NCBI GenBank assembly: GCA_012934845.2
Contig: WNNJ02002942.1
Coordinates: forward strand, 186,001-250,000
From: Pomphorhynchus laevis
Lineage: Eukaryota; Acanthocephala; Palaeacanthocephala; Echinorhynchida; Pomphorhynchidae
Reading direction: 5' to 3'
DNA: 64,000 nucleotides
The position numbers were made by a program, and so were the translations under genes. The notes below the pieces were generated by a model. The model was not told the origin of the DNA. It was given only the letters and a program-made list of their open reading frames with translations, and did no database searches. Of the stretch, positions 10,838 to 20,666 are shown piece by piece. The stretch's first letter is position 1; each line of letters opens with the position of its first letter.

Positions 10838-11914
10838 TCATTTAGATTGACGATATCGACTATAAAGCATCTTACACTCCTTTAGAAGATTTCCTAACTC
10901 TACATCAAACCACGGCTTATTGTATTTACGGGAGCGTGAAGCACGTAAAGGCGCATATCTGTCTAGAAGAGAAGCAAGAGTATCTCGAAAAAACCTCCAT
11001 GAACATTCCAATCCGACCACAAATGGGTCAAGCCAAACAACGCGATCAAGGTGCCTACCGATTGCGCTATAATCGTCCTTGAAAACGTTAAGCTCTATGT
11101 GACAAGTGTTTATGGAAGACAGAACGAACGGAAAGCGAATTAACATACTGCAATGGTCACTATTCCCTATAGCTTGTATGTAGTCAATATTTATCGGTAG
11201 ATCATGGTTAGACAAACATAAATCTAATAGACTTCTAGAATAGCCTCTGAAACGAGTGTCTTGATTTACGCACTGAAAGTAATTCAGCTCGTTTAATAAA
11301 TCGAGTAGTTCAGAAGATTCCCAATCACAGCCGCTCAAACGGGAATAAGTAGACCAGTATATACGTGGCATATTAAAGTCCCCAAGTAAGATTAAGTTTT
11401 TGTAAGAGGCAAACCGTTCTAAATCATTCCGGAGGAGTTTGGTGGATGCCATAGGACTTATATACACAAGTCCAATGACAACAGAGGAATCAGGGCTTTC
11501 GAAACGACACCGTAGGGATTGGTAACTAATCTCCTCATTATCGTGATATAGGACACTAGATGTAATACTATCTCGCGCGTATATGACTATACCGCCACCT
11601 CTGACATTAACACGATCACAACGGTATGAGCTGTAACCTGGAATTGCAATTTCTGAGTCATCAATGTTAGAATTCAGCCAAGATTCACTGAATGCCAGGA
11701 TACTAGCAATACTCTCTTCAGCAAGTAGCGAAACCTCTACCAATTTTGGGAGGATGCTTTGAACATTAGAATATAACACATTTATAAATTTTTCACAATA
11801 AATATCTGGTATATTGGTTACATATGGACTTTCGTTATTCCTTTGATAGGTGCGACGCAGCTCGAGAGGTCGAATGCATGTGAAATTTTGTCGTGTGAGG
11901 GTAACATTGTCCAA
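10838..11914 (-). pseudogene. LINE C ORF2 endonuclease domain
   Basis: An open frame of about 358 codons on the minus strand. APE-type blocks: FSESWLNSNIDDSEIAIPGY, CDRVNVRGGGIVIYARDS, IGLVYISPM, LILLGDFNMPRIYWS, LLDLCLSNHD and IGNSDHCSMLIRFP, so the catalytic Asp-Phe-Asn and Ser-Asp-His motifs are kept. The C-terminal linker has PLRASRSRKYNKPWFD, a conserved post-endonuclease box. No ATG is found at the upstream end; in LINE B the equivalent ORF2 ATG lies inside the end of ORF1, and here that ATG has been lost. Otherwise the domain looks intact. Confidence 0.85.
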
Positions 11915-11964
11915 AACACACGAGGGCGGCGTCGCACTACTTGAAAATTTTGAATCCTAAGATT

Positions 11965-12720
11965 TCACTCCCCTCTGTTGAGTCTTTTATGAAGCTCAAT
12001 CTTAGCCAGCTTTAACTTTTCTCTATCTGACGGGTCTAAGTCTCTAAGTAATCTAATGCCAGTACCACTAAGTCTATAAGATTTTCTTAATAAAACATTA
12101 ACATACTCTTTGCCATTCAATACTATTTTTAATAAGCGAGGTTTCGCATTTGTATCATCAGATTTTCCTATGCGAAAGAGGGAAAATACTTTCAAGGATG
12201 TTATAAATTGCGAATCACAATCAGATAATACACGTCCCAATATGCACCTAACTTTATCGAGGTCATCATTCAACCTATGTTGATTGTTTATTGCTGACGA
12301 CTCAATAATATCGGCCATTATTATTGCTCTATCTCGTGGAATCAACGGTCGCTTTCGGGACCCATCTAAATGAACATTTGTATTACGATTGTTCATTTTA
12401 ACGGGTTTGTCTAGGGAGGTGTATCGATTATTACTACTATCATCTGTACAATTTCGCTCGTTGCTCTCCTCTATAAATGACCTAGATATGATGTCATCCC
12501 CACTGTGAGCACTGGACTCTGGTTCGAGTTCTATCAATACCGACTTGACAACTGATGCTGAAACATCCACCGGAAATTGTAAAAGCTGGTTATCTTTAGG
12601 TGTTCTTGGTAGAATTTGTTCTACACAATTTCCCTCGTCGGTTTTATATTCTGCACAATTTCCCATATCATTCAATTTACACTGATTAATTACCGACGAC
12701 GACTCAAAAATGTTAGACAA
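11965..12720 (-). pseudogene. LINE C ORF1, RRM-like and C-terminal part
   Basis: About 250 codons open. The acidic, low-complexity first half is followed by RDRAIIMADIIESSAINNQH, an RCILGRVLSDCDSQ helix region, LFRIGKSDDTNAKPRLLKIV, GTGIRLLRDLDPSDREKL and KIELHKRLNRGE. The order (short strand, helix, RLGK-like loop, KPRLLKIVL strand, IRLLRDLDPxxR, E-L-xxR-xxxGE) is shared with LINE B and LINE E and is typical of ORF1 proteins in flatworm and other invertebrate CR1-type LINEs. Just past its stop the frame-shifted text IQNFQVVRRRP matches the ORF1 end of other copies. Confidence 0.75.
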
Positions 12721-12826
12721 TAAAATATCATTGTCATCAATGCATAGAGTTGATTGCTGCCTAGCATCATGACCGTCATTATTATGTTGTATTGACGAGA
12801 TAGGTGTATCATTATTGGAAGAATAT

Positions 12827-13060
12827 TTATGTGTGCAAGCTTGGCTGTTTTGAGTTTTTTTGAATCAAGGCACGTAGTGAGTCCAGTTCAGCTAACGCAC
12901 AGTAGCCGCATAGGAATGTTTTCGTCTTGAGATCGATAAATTGATTAGCTGTACCGGTTACTGATGTCCAAATATCACATCCTGGTTTGGAACACTGTAC
13001 TTGATTTGATTCGTAGTTCAAGACTTCGACTGATGACTGCACACGCTTCTTTTTGCCCAT
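12827..13060 (-). pseudogene. LINE C ORF1 N-terminal C4 finger
   Basis: Starts at an ATG (MGKKKRVQSSVEVL) and contains VQCSKPGCDIWTSV ... KTFLCGYCALAELDSLRALI: a CX4C-X~28-CX2C finger with the invariant IWTSV and a following amphipathic leucine stretch that could form a short coiled coil. This is the best-preserved finger of the window. It is separated from the rest of ORF1 by a frame change or stop near 12730-12820. Confidence 0.8.
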
Positions 13061-13290
13061 ATTGGTCGTGTATTAAAACTATCGAAATTATTGCAATTGT
13101 TGAAATCGTATTAATCGTTGTAAAAATCGTTGAAATCGTGGTAATGCGATGGTTTTGAGTGTTTTTTTTTGTAATTAGCTAGAACACAAATTTTCTTCTT
13201 AGATATAATTGTAAGAGTTTTATAATTATAAAACTCTATCTTTTATAATTATATATTGCATAATATATTGTATATATTATATAATTATAT
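13061..13290 (-). repeat. LINE C 5' leader and short repeats
   Basis: Just upstream of the ORF1 ATG are imperfect repeats of GTTGAAATCGT (13080-13150 on the plus strand). Beyond them on the minus strand is TTATAAAACTCTTACAATT, close to the leader TTATAAACTCTTAC of A1. From 13213 to 13290 there is an AT-rich inverted repeat. No gene. Confidence 0.55.
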
Positions 13291-13319
13291 GTTGTTTTTC
13301 CACACCGAATCATCAGTTA

Positions 13320-13925
13320 TTGGCCATATTATACAAGGCTAAGATTCAACAATTTATCGAATATGCTGCACCGGTTGCATTTCCATGTACGAAAGATGAA
13401 ATCGCAAAGTATGAACGTATACTACACAGTGTCACACGCTTATCTCCTAGTTTGATGACTCTCCCTTATAAGCAGCAGCACTTTCATCTAGGATTGAGTT
13501 CCATATTTTGTCGCCTCGTGCTCCTAGACATGTGTTCTATATATCGCATCGTACATTAGTATGTAGGATTTCCCATTAAAGTTACTAGGAGAAATGACTG
13601 ACAAGGAATCAACTCCCTCTCGACGTCCGCCGCGCCCCCTCCTTTATCACATTTAAACTCCTCCGTTCACACCTTCTCGACACCTGATTCACAGTCTTGT
13701 TTTGTTATGGTCATGTAAGCGCGCGCTGGCACGCATTTGCCACGTTAAAATAAATCCTTTTTTAAGGAAAATGAGGACATTATCTTTGTCTAGATATTTT
13801 GTGGCATGGAAAATTATCTAGAAAATTTCAACTTTCCCACCGAGCGTAACTTATGGAATGATTTACCCCCTTCCGTTGTGAATGCTGCGAGCTGTCTGGA
13901 TTTTCAAAAAATGCTGAAAGATTAA
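13320..13925 (+). pseudogene. LINE RT thumb/C-terminal fragment, split by A3
   Basis: The plus strand reads LYKAKIQQFIEYAAPVAFP, ERILHSVTRLSPSL and IFCRLVLLDMCSIYRIVH, matching LINE B (RTHLEYAIQASFPVTK ... FLFLDLIGMYALVHRL). After the A3 insertion it continues NLWNDLPPSVVNAASCLDFQ, the C-terminal WN-LP box, ending KMLKD at a stop near 13925. It is an isolated 3' fragment of a LINE B-like element. Confidence 0.75.
13605..13767 (+). mobile_element. Family A 3' fragment A3
   Basis: The last ~50 codons of family A ORF2 (NQLPLDVRRAP) and the full 3' tail with GCGCGC-TG-GCACGC-type hairpin and TTAAAATAAATCC end. The 5'-truncated insertion sits inside the LINE fragment above, whose reading continues on both sides. 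Confidence 0.9.
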
Positions 13926-13929
13926 GGAT

Positions 13930-14515
13930 CCAAGCGGGCGTTTGGGTTTCGAGTTGTTGTCATGCGGTTGATGTTAATCAAATCAGAGACATGCGATAAA
14001 AGCGGTTTGATCGTAATACTAGAGCATATCCTGGTCAGCGTGGGTGCAAATGTCTCGAATAGCGTTGTGTCGTAACGTGGGCAGCGCACCCTTCTTACAC
14101 GAAAGGGTACGACCTATGGTAATGATATCACCGCAAGCACATTTCGAATTACCCAGATCTGATAGTGTCCACTCTTATCGACAGCAAATTGCGTCTTCAA
14201 ATTCTTTTGGGCTTAAGTGAAAATTCTCAACAGCTAATGGCAACGAGCTCAGCTATATGGAAGTACCCGTGCAGGATGCAGTGGCTATAGAATAAACCAA
14301 CGTTGAATCAAGACATCGCGGTATAAGGCCTGATATTTTCTTGAATTCGAATTTCCGGTGTGATGTAATCGTCTGGAGCGTCGTCTTTTGAAGACTGTTC
14401 AGAGCATCACTAACTAAGGCTAGCTCGTAAGTCGCGCACAAATTCTTTGAACGATTCAAATTCCATAGTACATACAAAAGTGGGATCATTAATTCCAAGA
14501 CCACCCAAATTAATA
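13930..14515 (-). pseudogene. RLE-type element, C-terminal fragment
   Basis: The minus strand reads SLPLAVENFHLSPKEFEDAI, then CACGDIITIGRTLSCKKGAL and LPTLRHNAIRDI. This matches the zinc-knuckle region of the window's RLE elements (in RLE-d C-K-F ... HALSCKSGGL and ISHNEVRHL). The knuckle here is C-X-C ... R ... C, with the His replaced by Arg. The upstream part, 14253-14504, carries SHRKFEFKKISGLIPRCLD. A decayed, isolated fragment. Confidence 0.65.
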
Positions 14516-14639
14516 GGAGAAGTGAGTATTACTTACAGTTGATCATCGATGCCTCTCTTTAAGATTTATGGAAAAAATCATGATACAAGAGTGTCACTTA
14601 ATTTATCCAATGCAGTTGGATCGCATAGGATTGTACGCA

Positions 14640-15130
14640 TAAAGTGAGTCCACTTGAACTGTACATACTTTACCAAGTTAACATAAGCAACGTCAGGATC
14701 AACTCCCGATACTTCAGTAAGCTTGGCAATCAGCAAAATTCAACTCATAATCTTGTTCACCGCAATACCTTCAACATAAGCATTTGTGTCAACCGGAGCT
14801 CCAAGAACTATTATACCTTCAGTTCATCTTGACAACCCATTCATTATTATTTATTATTTATAAACATGTAACACACAAAATACGGGTACAGAAATACAAA
14901 AAGTACATCGAAGTCATATCCTGTTTGCGGCAAAAAATTGGAATCGTGCTAGCAGGGCCAAATTCATTAGCCTTACGTGCAGCACGATCTTTATTACATA
15001 ACCCAATAGGAGATGGAATGGATGAAACCGAATTGACAGGTTATCGTGTAAATTGATGTTTAACATTATAATAATAACTTTTTTAGACAAATTTTACTAC
15101 TTGTATAGAGGCCCATTTAAGGAAACCAAA
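14640..15130 (+). pseudogene. RLE-type element 3' end (weak)
   Basis: A frame at 14784-15056 ends with IEVISCLRQKIGIVL and SLALRAARSLL, which aligns loosely with the C-terminal block of RLE elements (WLRCxLSF...IRGSRS type). Downstream, at about 15088-15125, TGTATAGAGGCCCATTTAAG matches the tail seen near the RLE-c 3' end (TGTATAGAGGTCCATTTGCG on its sense strand). The tail match is the stronger evidence; the coding call is tentative. Confidence 0.4.
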
Positions 15131-15231
15131 TAATGTATTTTATCGAAAAAATTAAAAAAGATATAGTATTGTTTATTATTACATATAATAACTAATATTA
15201 ACAAAAAGTTTGTGAGATAATATAACATACA

Positions 15232-15345
15232 AGCGTCGAAGGATTTTCAGAGCGTCGAAGGATTTTCAGGGCAGCGAAGGATTTTCAGAGCTTTGAAGGA
15301 TTTTCAGGGCAGCGAAGGATTTTCAGAGCTTCGAAGGATTTTCAG
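15232..15345 (+). repeat. 19-bp minisatellite, six units
   Basis: Six head-to-tail units of AGCGTCGAAGGATTTTCAG, with variants beginning GGCAGCGAAGG and AGCTTTGAAGG. It lies between the leader and the coding part of RLE-d, the same place where other elements carry different minisatellites. Confidence 0.95.
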
Positions 15346-15429
15346 TGTTGGTTCACTACACTCACTGACGCGCACTTCAACAGATCTTTACATCTGTAAA
15401 CTCGATCAGAATTTCAGAGAGGTTATAAC

Positions 15430-16640
15430 ATGGCGACCAAACTTATTTACACTTACATTTTGTACCGCAAGCAACGAGTTCATCGACTTACAGCGAAATA
15501 TGATACTGTTCTAAGGAAATTGGATGGTGAGGTATCTGCATTGAAGGAAGCCGCAATAATGTGTCAATGCATTTTACAAAGAATTCCTGCAAGAAATGTA
15601 TCAGCTCTTCGAAAGACTTTAGAGCGCCGAATAAGCATGTGAATGGCGAACTTGACTACATCATATGTGAAGCGCGAGCATTGCAAGGCAAGGTAGTTGC
15701 CAATTCACGAACAAGACCGGCACAAAAACAGTGGCAAAAACGTTTCACTAGCCTCGTTAAATCAGGCAAAACAAAATCTGCAATACAATGCCTGGATCAG
15801 TAAAGCCCTAATCAAAATCCAATTTACTCACTTCATAATGAGTTAAACGGACGTACGGTCAGAGAAACATTAAAGATATGTATCCAAGTTTGTGAACGGG
15901 AAGCGCTGTTGCATGCACCACTTGAGAACTGTGTATATCATCATCCGGTTGAGTGTTCAGGGATAGACGCAAAACATATAGTCTTGTCTTCTCTGAGGAC
16001 TCAAGGTGGTGCAGGCCCTTTGGGAATTATCGCGCATGATTTCCATCGTATGCTAAGCTCTTTTAAGTCCCACTCTGCCGCTTTGACTGAGAATATTGCA
16101 ACGATAGCTCGACGGATCGCTACGGAGCCTATAGATTTCTGTGTGATTAAGCCGTTGGTGGCGAGTCCTAACCCAGGGCAACCCGTTAGCTATGGCTGCT
16201 TTTGCCGCGTTATCCATACCGTTTATATTTCGTATACAGGGAAACATCACACAAACGATACAGAGATGGTATGCTGACGATGGGAATTTTGTTGGACCCG
16301 TAGAAGAATTAAAGAAAGTGTGGGACATTCTTGTGGAAATTTGACCTCAATATGGCTAAATAGTGAACCTGGAAAAATCCAAGGTGCTTACACATCACAA
16401 CAATATGGGTAGGTTAAAAATCCTCTTTGAACATGAAAATATTTCAATCAACGAATCGATCAACGAATTTGCTGATAAAGTTTGTGACCACAACTTGACG
16501 GAAGAGGATATGGCCATATTTGATCTCCTTCCTCATATGCACGGACTTAGAATCAAACATTCCGTTGTTGCGTCCCAACATGAGTATGGATCTTCAAAGC
16601 AATTGTGTAGTCCATTCGATACAACAGAATCACTATATTC
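15430..16640 (+). pseudogene. RLE-d pre-RT and RT remnant
   Basis: Pieces in order: LKEAAIMCQCILQRIP, ARALQGKVVANSR, KRFTSLVKSGKTKSAIQCL, NGRTVRETL, GGAGPLGIIAHDFHRML, LTENIATIARRIATEPIDF and VIKPLVAS. The text then jumps to TQGNPLAMAAFAALSIPFI and RWYADDGNFVGPVEELKKVW, so the RT segment with motif A (present in RLE-c as TIDADNAFN) is deleted near 16190. TQGN replaces the usual TQGD. GGAGPLG, TQG-P-LAM and WYADD are family hallmarks also seen in RLE-c and RLE-fg. Confidence 0.75.
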
Positions 16641-16779
16641 GTGAACAATTGTAATCGGACGCAGCGGATCAAATAAGGTCGGCTAACTACAATCGGAACA
16701 AACTCGCTCGTTTCGCACTTGAGTTAGACAGACCGAACACAAGTCGTCTCCTGGAATATGCCTCACTAAAAGGAGCATC

Positions 16780-17508
16780 CAATTGGTTAATCTCTCTGCT
16801 ACTTGATGATTAAGGATTACATCTGACTACAACAGCTTTTAGTGACGCAACGTCTGTGAGGTACGGCTAGACCCCATCTAAGATACCAAACAAATGTAAA
16901 TTTCGGGAGGATTTTAATACGGTTCATGCATTGTCATGCAAGAGTGGTGGTTTATTAACCATAAGTCACAATGAGGTTCGCCATCTTGTATGAAAGGCAC
17001 TCACAAACGTGTGTTCTGGGGTCGCCACTAAGCCAAGCCTATCTGGCGTTTCTGACGAAATAGGTTTAGAAAATGACGCGACAGGTTGAAGACCAGACGC
17101 GTTCCCTGATATCGCGTGAGTGGATTATTCGGTGGTAGGATGAAGCGTACGTTTTTTAACGTATGCATTTTCAACAAAGGAGCTCCATCCTATAATTCGC
17201 GATCTCGGCTGGTGCTTCGAATATCATATGCAACGAAAGCGGAGCAAGTACGAAGAAAGAATACGAGAAGTTGACCATAGCTCCTCCTGCCCACTAGTAT
17301 TTCCGTCAACGGGTGGTACAAGCAGAGCAGTAAACGCAACTCTACGTGTGTTAGCGACAAAGATCAGCGAGAAACACATGTCTAAAGTTTCAAGTGTAAT
17401 AACGTAGCTCCGCACGAAAATTTGAATTGCTCTAGCCAGGTCGATGTCACAATGTTTCATAGCAACACAGTCCAAATTCAATGCACCAGTACATTCGGTC
17501 GTAGACAT
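16780..17508 (+). pseudogene. RLE-d zinc knuckle and nuclease-like C-terminus
   Basis: The plus strand reads KGASNWLISLLLDD, TAFSDATSVRYG, then CKFREDFNTVHALSCKSGGL with ISHNEVRHL (knuckle: C, H and C kept, second Cys is Phe). Next comes RPDAFPDIA, and after more decay KRSKYEERIREVDHSSSCPL and VFPSTGGTSRAVNATLRVL. The KYEERIREV block recurs in RLE-c (KYIKRVTNIEHVSF) and at 55.2 kb (KYYERINVVERGSF). By analogy with R2-type LINEs the R-P-D block may be part of a restriction-like nuclease. Several stops interrupt it. Confidence 0.7.
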
Positions 17509-17599
17509 TGAAATGCAAATCGCTCAATGATGGTTGTATTTTCTTTAGTTATTTTTCTATACTTTCCATACAATGTCAGGTTAGAAATGTTTCACATGA

Positions 17600-17895
17600 G
17601 GAGCGTGAGTTTCACTAGGGATTTTCATGATTTGTGCTTTTTGTGAAAGATTTTGCATAACCCTAGGCACGCGCAGTATAATTTAATGGGCATAAAATCT
17701 GACAGTGTATTGCATGGACATTCACTCTATCTGCGTAGAAAACTGATTATTCATTCAAAGACAATGCAGTTCAATCGGCGAACCATCAACAGGTGGAACC
17801 GGTTTGATATCAAGATTGTGGGGTGCAGTTCGTGTAAACGATTTAAACAAGCTCTAGTATTATTTTTTTATGAAAGCTTTAAGTGTTTTTGATTT
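17600..17895 (+). pseudogene. LINE C-terminal fragment
   Basis: HAQYNLMGIKSDSVLHG, RRKLIIHSKTMQFNRRTINR and WNRFDIKIVGCSSCKRFKQA form the last ~80 codons of a LINE ORF2, with the WN box and a terminal FK-Q-L helix. The fragment is 5' truncated, and no close relative was seen in the window. Confidence 0.6.
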
Positions 17896-18140
17896 TAACC
17901 ACTTACAATACAAATAACATACATCTTCAATCGAATAACGACTTCAATCGAATAACTTTAATCGAACGACTTCAATCGAACGACTTTAATTGAACGACTT
18001 CAATCGAACGACAACATTATATTCAATCGAACGTCGAACAGCAACTGTAGAACGACGCAAGCGAATGCTTCAATCGAACGACGACTTTAATCGAACGACT
18101 ACTATAGAACGAGGCTCGCGCTTCAATCGACTTTTAGAAA
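17896..18140 (+). repeat. Orphan 5' leader with 15-bp minisatellite
   Basis: ACTTACAATACAAATAACAT followed by ACATC matches the leader of A6 and LINE E. It is followed by about a dozen imperfect units of CTTCAATCGAACGAC (17925-18135). The expected ORF1 is missing: the A4 tail follows in opposite orientation. It looks like an element 5' end cut off by later rearrangement. Confidence 0.65.
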
Positions 18141-18162
18141 AATATACGACTTATAAAAAAGA

Positions 18163-18793
18163 GGATTTATTTTAACGTGGCAAATGCGTGCCAACGCACG
18201 CTTACATGACCACAACAAAACAAAACTGTGAATTAGGTGTCGAGAAGGTGTGAACGGAGGAGGTGTTTGAATGTGATAAAGGAGGGAGCGCGGCGGACGT
18301 CGAGAGGGAGTTGATTCCAGGCGAGTGAGGCGGCGACGAGGAAGGATCGGAGACCGTAGTTGTTGGAGTAATTAGGAACGTGGAGTAAGAGGGTATGACA
18401 GGAACGAAGTGATAGCGAGGTGGGGCGAGTATCGTCTAAGAAAGGAAGGTTGATGAACGATGGGGAGCCGACAGCGATGAGACGAAAAGTAACGATAAGG
18501 CGGAGTTTGATGCGGATGTGGATGGTGGGCCTTTAGAGTTGGGCAAAATATGTGGATGTGTGGTCGAAGCGACGGAGACGAACGATCACTCGAACGGCGG
18601 TGTTGATTATTCGTTGTAGGGGTAGGATGATGGATTTTGGAGAATTGGCGAAAAGGCTGAGGCAGTAATCGATTTTAGGGAAAAGAAGCGATGAAAGAAG
18701 AGACATACAAGAACGGAAGTCGATAAGGGGTCGGATACGGCGGATGTCACGGAGAATTTAGTTAGATAAGCGGACCTTTCACGGACGAAGCAT
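18163..18793 (-). mobile_element. Family A 3' fragment A4
   Basis: The minus strand holds the last ~170 codons of family A ORF2 (DIRRIRPLIDFRSC onwards) plus the 3' tail. It is truncated at its 5' end exactly where the RLE N-terminal fragment begins. Nearly identical to A5, with which it forms a duplicated block. Confidence 0.9.
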
Positions 18794-18799
18794 TAGAAA

Positions 18800-19110
18800 A
18801 TGAGTTCTACGAGATGCTGTGCAAGCAATGGGCCACATGCGGTGTGTAAAAACTGTAGTTGCATAAGAGCAGGTGGGAAATGCCGAAACTGTTTTTCGGG
18901 CAGCAGATGTTCTAATAAAAATAATGATGATCCTCCTCATGACAAGCTTTTGTGCCACACGTCTATATCTCAATCAGGTTCAGTAAATATAATATCTACA
19001 GCAGACACATTGTAGAGCAACTCATTTGATTTTGAGACTCTACATATGGAATGTTCAACATGGGAATATGTTCTTTGGTCGTTTGTTAAGGTTCCCAGAA
19101 GCGTTCCGCG
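18800..19110 (+). pseudogene. RLE-type N-terminal Cys-rich domain
   Basis: Starts at an ATG: MSSTRCCASNGPHAVCKNCS, then CIRAGGKCRNCFSGSRCSN. The pattern CC-X8-C-X2-C-X-C-X6-C-X2-C-X5-C matches the Cys-rich N-terminus of RLE-g (CCTCNGPAAVCKGCKCARAE) and RLE-c. Downstream, STWEYVLWSFVKVPRSVP corresponds to the conserved block before the RT. Only the first ~100 codons remain. Confidence 0.75.
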
Positions 19111-19132
19111 CGATTTCTTCAAACGTGACTTT

Positions 19133-19771
19133 AAAAAAAAGGATTTATTTTAACGTGGCAAATGCGTGCCAGCGCACGCTTACATGACCACAACAAAACA
19201 AAACTGTGAATCAGGTGTCGAGAAGGTGTGAACGGAGGAGGTGTTTGAATGTGATAAAGGAGGGAGCGCGGCGGACGTCGAGAGGGAGTTGATTCCAGGC
19301 GAGTGAGGCGGCGACGAGGAAGGATCGGAGACCGTAGTTGTTGGAGTAATTAGGAACGTGGAGTAAGAGGGTATGACAGGAACGAAGCGATAGCGAGGTG
19401 GGGCGAGTATCGTCTAAGAAAGGAAGGTTGATGAACGATGGGGAGCCGACAGCGATGAGACGAAAAGTAACGAGAAGGCGGAGTTTGATGCGGATGTGGA
19501 TGGTGGGCCAGGAGAGTTGGGCAAAATATGTGGATGTGTGGTCGAAGCGACGGAGACGAAAGATCACTCGAACGGCGGTGTTGATTATTCGTTGTAGGGG
19601 TAGGATGATGGATTTTGGAGAATTGGCGAAAAGGCTGAGGCAGTAATCGATTTTAGGGAAAAGAAGCGATGAAAGAAGAGACATACAAGAACGGAAGTCG
19701 ATAAGGGGCGGATACGGCGGATGTCACGGAGAATTAAGTTAGATAAGCGGACCGTGTCACGGACGAAGCAT
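19133..19771 (-). mobile_element. Family A 3' fragment A5
   Basis: Second copy of the A4 block, 978 bp downstream, with the same truncation point and the same RLE neighbour. ORF2 C-terminus open for about 157 codons (MSLLSSLLFPKIDYCLSLF ... FKHLLRSHLLDT). Confidence 0.9.
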
Positions 19772-19777
19772 TACAAA

Positions 19778-19865
19778 ATGAGTTCTACGAGATGCTGTGC
19801 AAGCAATGGGCCACATGCGGTGTGTAAAAACTGTAGTTGCATAAGAGCAGGTGGGAAATGCCGAA
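19778..19865 (+). pseudogene. RLE-type N-terminal domain, duplicated stub
   Basis: Identical start MSSTRCCASNGPHAVCKNCS, then CIRAGGKCR, where the duplication ends and a fold-back hairpin begins. Confidence 0.8.
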
Positions 19866-19924
19866 TAAAGGCATTTCCCACCTGCTCCTTCCCAGCCCCC
19901 GCATAGGAGCGGGGGCTGGGAAGG
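19845..19924. repeat. Two back-to-back perfect hairpins at a junction
   Basis: Hairpin 1 has 18-bp arms (GAGCAGGTGGGAAATGCC, 19845-19862, and its inverse 19870-19887) with loop GAATAAA. Hairpin 2 has 16-bp arms (CCTTCCCAGCCCCCGC, 19887-19902, and its inverse 19909-19924) with loop ATAGGA. One arm of each is ordinary element sequence (RLE on the left, A6 on the right); the other arm is an inverted copy of that end. Confidence 0.95.
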
Positions 19925-19925
19925 A

Positions 19926-20661
19926 TTAGATTGAGAAGATTTGCTTTAGACGGATGAATGCGACAGGAGAAATGTCCTTGAAAAAGGATGGTTTATCCGC
20001 AGGAACAATAGACGAGAGGATGGATCTGAAGGCGGAAACATCGTGGTCTAGACGTGCTTGTGGAGATAAGGAGTTAGAAGGCGTGATATTAGTGACAATG
20101 ACGCAACGATCGCGAGAAGCAAAGCGCTTCCGTAAAGGAGGACGACTGACGTGAGTAAGTGAGATCACGATAGAAGAGCTGGCAGTTGATGATTTGGAGG
20201 GATTTGGTTTGACGACGGGAGACATAGAGGATAATGATAATAAAGAGGGTGGCAAGCGATGTGAGGAAAGGTTATGAGTGGAAGGATAGTGGAGGTTGGT
20301 GGAGGTGATTTTGATTGATGGATGCAAGGTATTGAGAAACGAGACGGGAAGGACGGGACGTGGGGTGTCGTGAGTGAAGATGACATGGAATTGGAAGTGT
20401 ATATGGTGGCAGGGTCGGTGGGTGGAGAAAGGACATTAGAAACGACGGGGTAGTTTGAGTTGACGTGTTGGATGTTGATATGTGCTTATTGGAAAGGTTG
20501 CATATTAGTTTGTTGGCACAAAAACCACATACGAAGTCTTCTTTAGCCTTATTCTTGTCGCAGGTGATTGTTGTCCAGACGCTGCAGTCGTGTATCGAGC
20601 ACTGTACTTGCAGTTGTCCATAGTTGGTGTCGGTCTTAGTTGTTTTCTTACGTCCACCCAT
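19926..20661 (-). pseudogene. Family A ORF1 (A6)
   Basis: Starts MGGRKKTTKTDTNYGQLQ, finger VQCSIHDCSVWTTI ... FVCGFCANKLI with all four Cys present (C4 layout). A Ser/Thr/Pro-rich linker follows, then after a frame change RPPLRKRFASRDRCVIVTNI, then LDHDVSAFRSILSSIVP and FFKDISPVAFIRL. The RDRC-I-V-TNI strand and AFRS helix recur in A1 and A7. The C-terminal third is cut off by the junction. Confidence 0.75.
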
Positions 20662-20666
20662 AAACG

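Larger units (their letters stand above)
6240..13290 (-). mobile_element. LINE C, APE-type, split by two later insertions
   Basis: A nearly full-length LINE read right to left: leader and AT repeats (13290-13061), C4-finger ORF1, RRM-like ORF1 part, endonuclease, RT, C-terminal domain and a TAATAATAAT-type 3' end near 6240. It is interrupted by A2 (9597-10690, opposite strand) between endonuclease and RT, and by a Penelope-like element (6741-8445, same strand) between codons for SSVL and CSLASYP of the RT thumb/C-terminal region. Removing those two blocks leaves a colinear CR1/Jockey-like element of about 4 kb. Confidence 0.85.
15140..17560 (+). mobile_element. RLE-type non-LTR element RLE-d
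   Basis: Order: AT-rich leader with AAAAAGTTTGTGAGAT, a 19-bp minisatellite, a pre-RT region, RT with a large internal deletion, thumb, zinc-knuckle and nuclease-like C-terminus. It lies head to tail behind another RLE 3' end. The family (Cys-rich N-terminus, RT with TQGDP and WYADDA boxes, C-terminal CxC..H..C knuckle, then an R-x-D ... D-V-R block) is recognised from invertebrate genomes. The knuckle plus RxD/D block resembles the restriction-like endonuclease layout of R2/NeSL-type LINEs; that assignment is inference. Confidence 0.75.

Noticed and set aside
14253-14504. Minus-strand frame considered as a host gene
   Set aside because: The neighbouring minus-strand text with the zinc-knuckle block identifies it as an RLE-element fragment.
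15140-15231. AAGTTTGTGAG and AAGTTTGAG (A6) resemble the end of the nematode SL1 leader
   Set aside because: The match is only about nine bases in AT-rich DNA, too weak to call a spliced leader or a nematode host.
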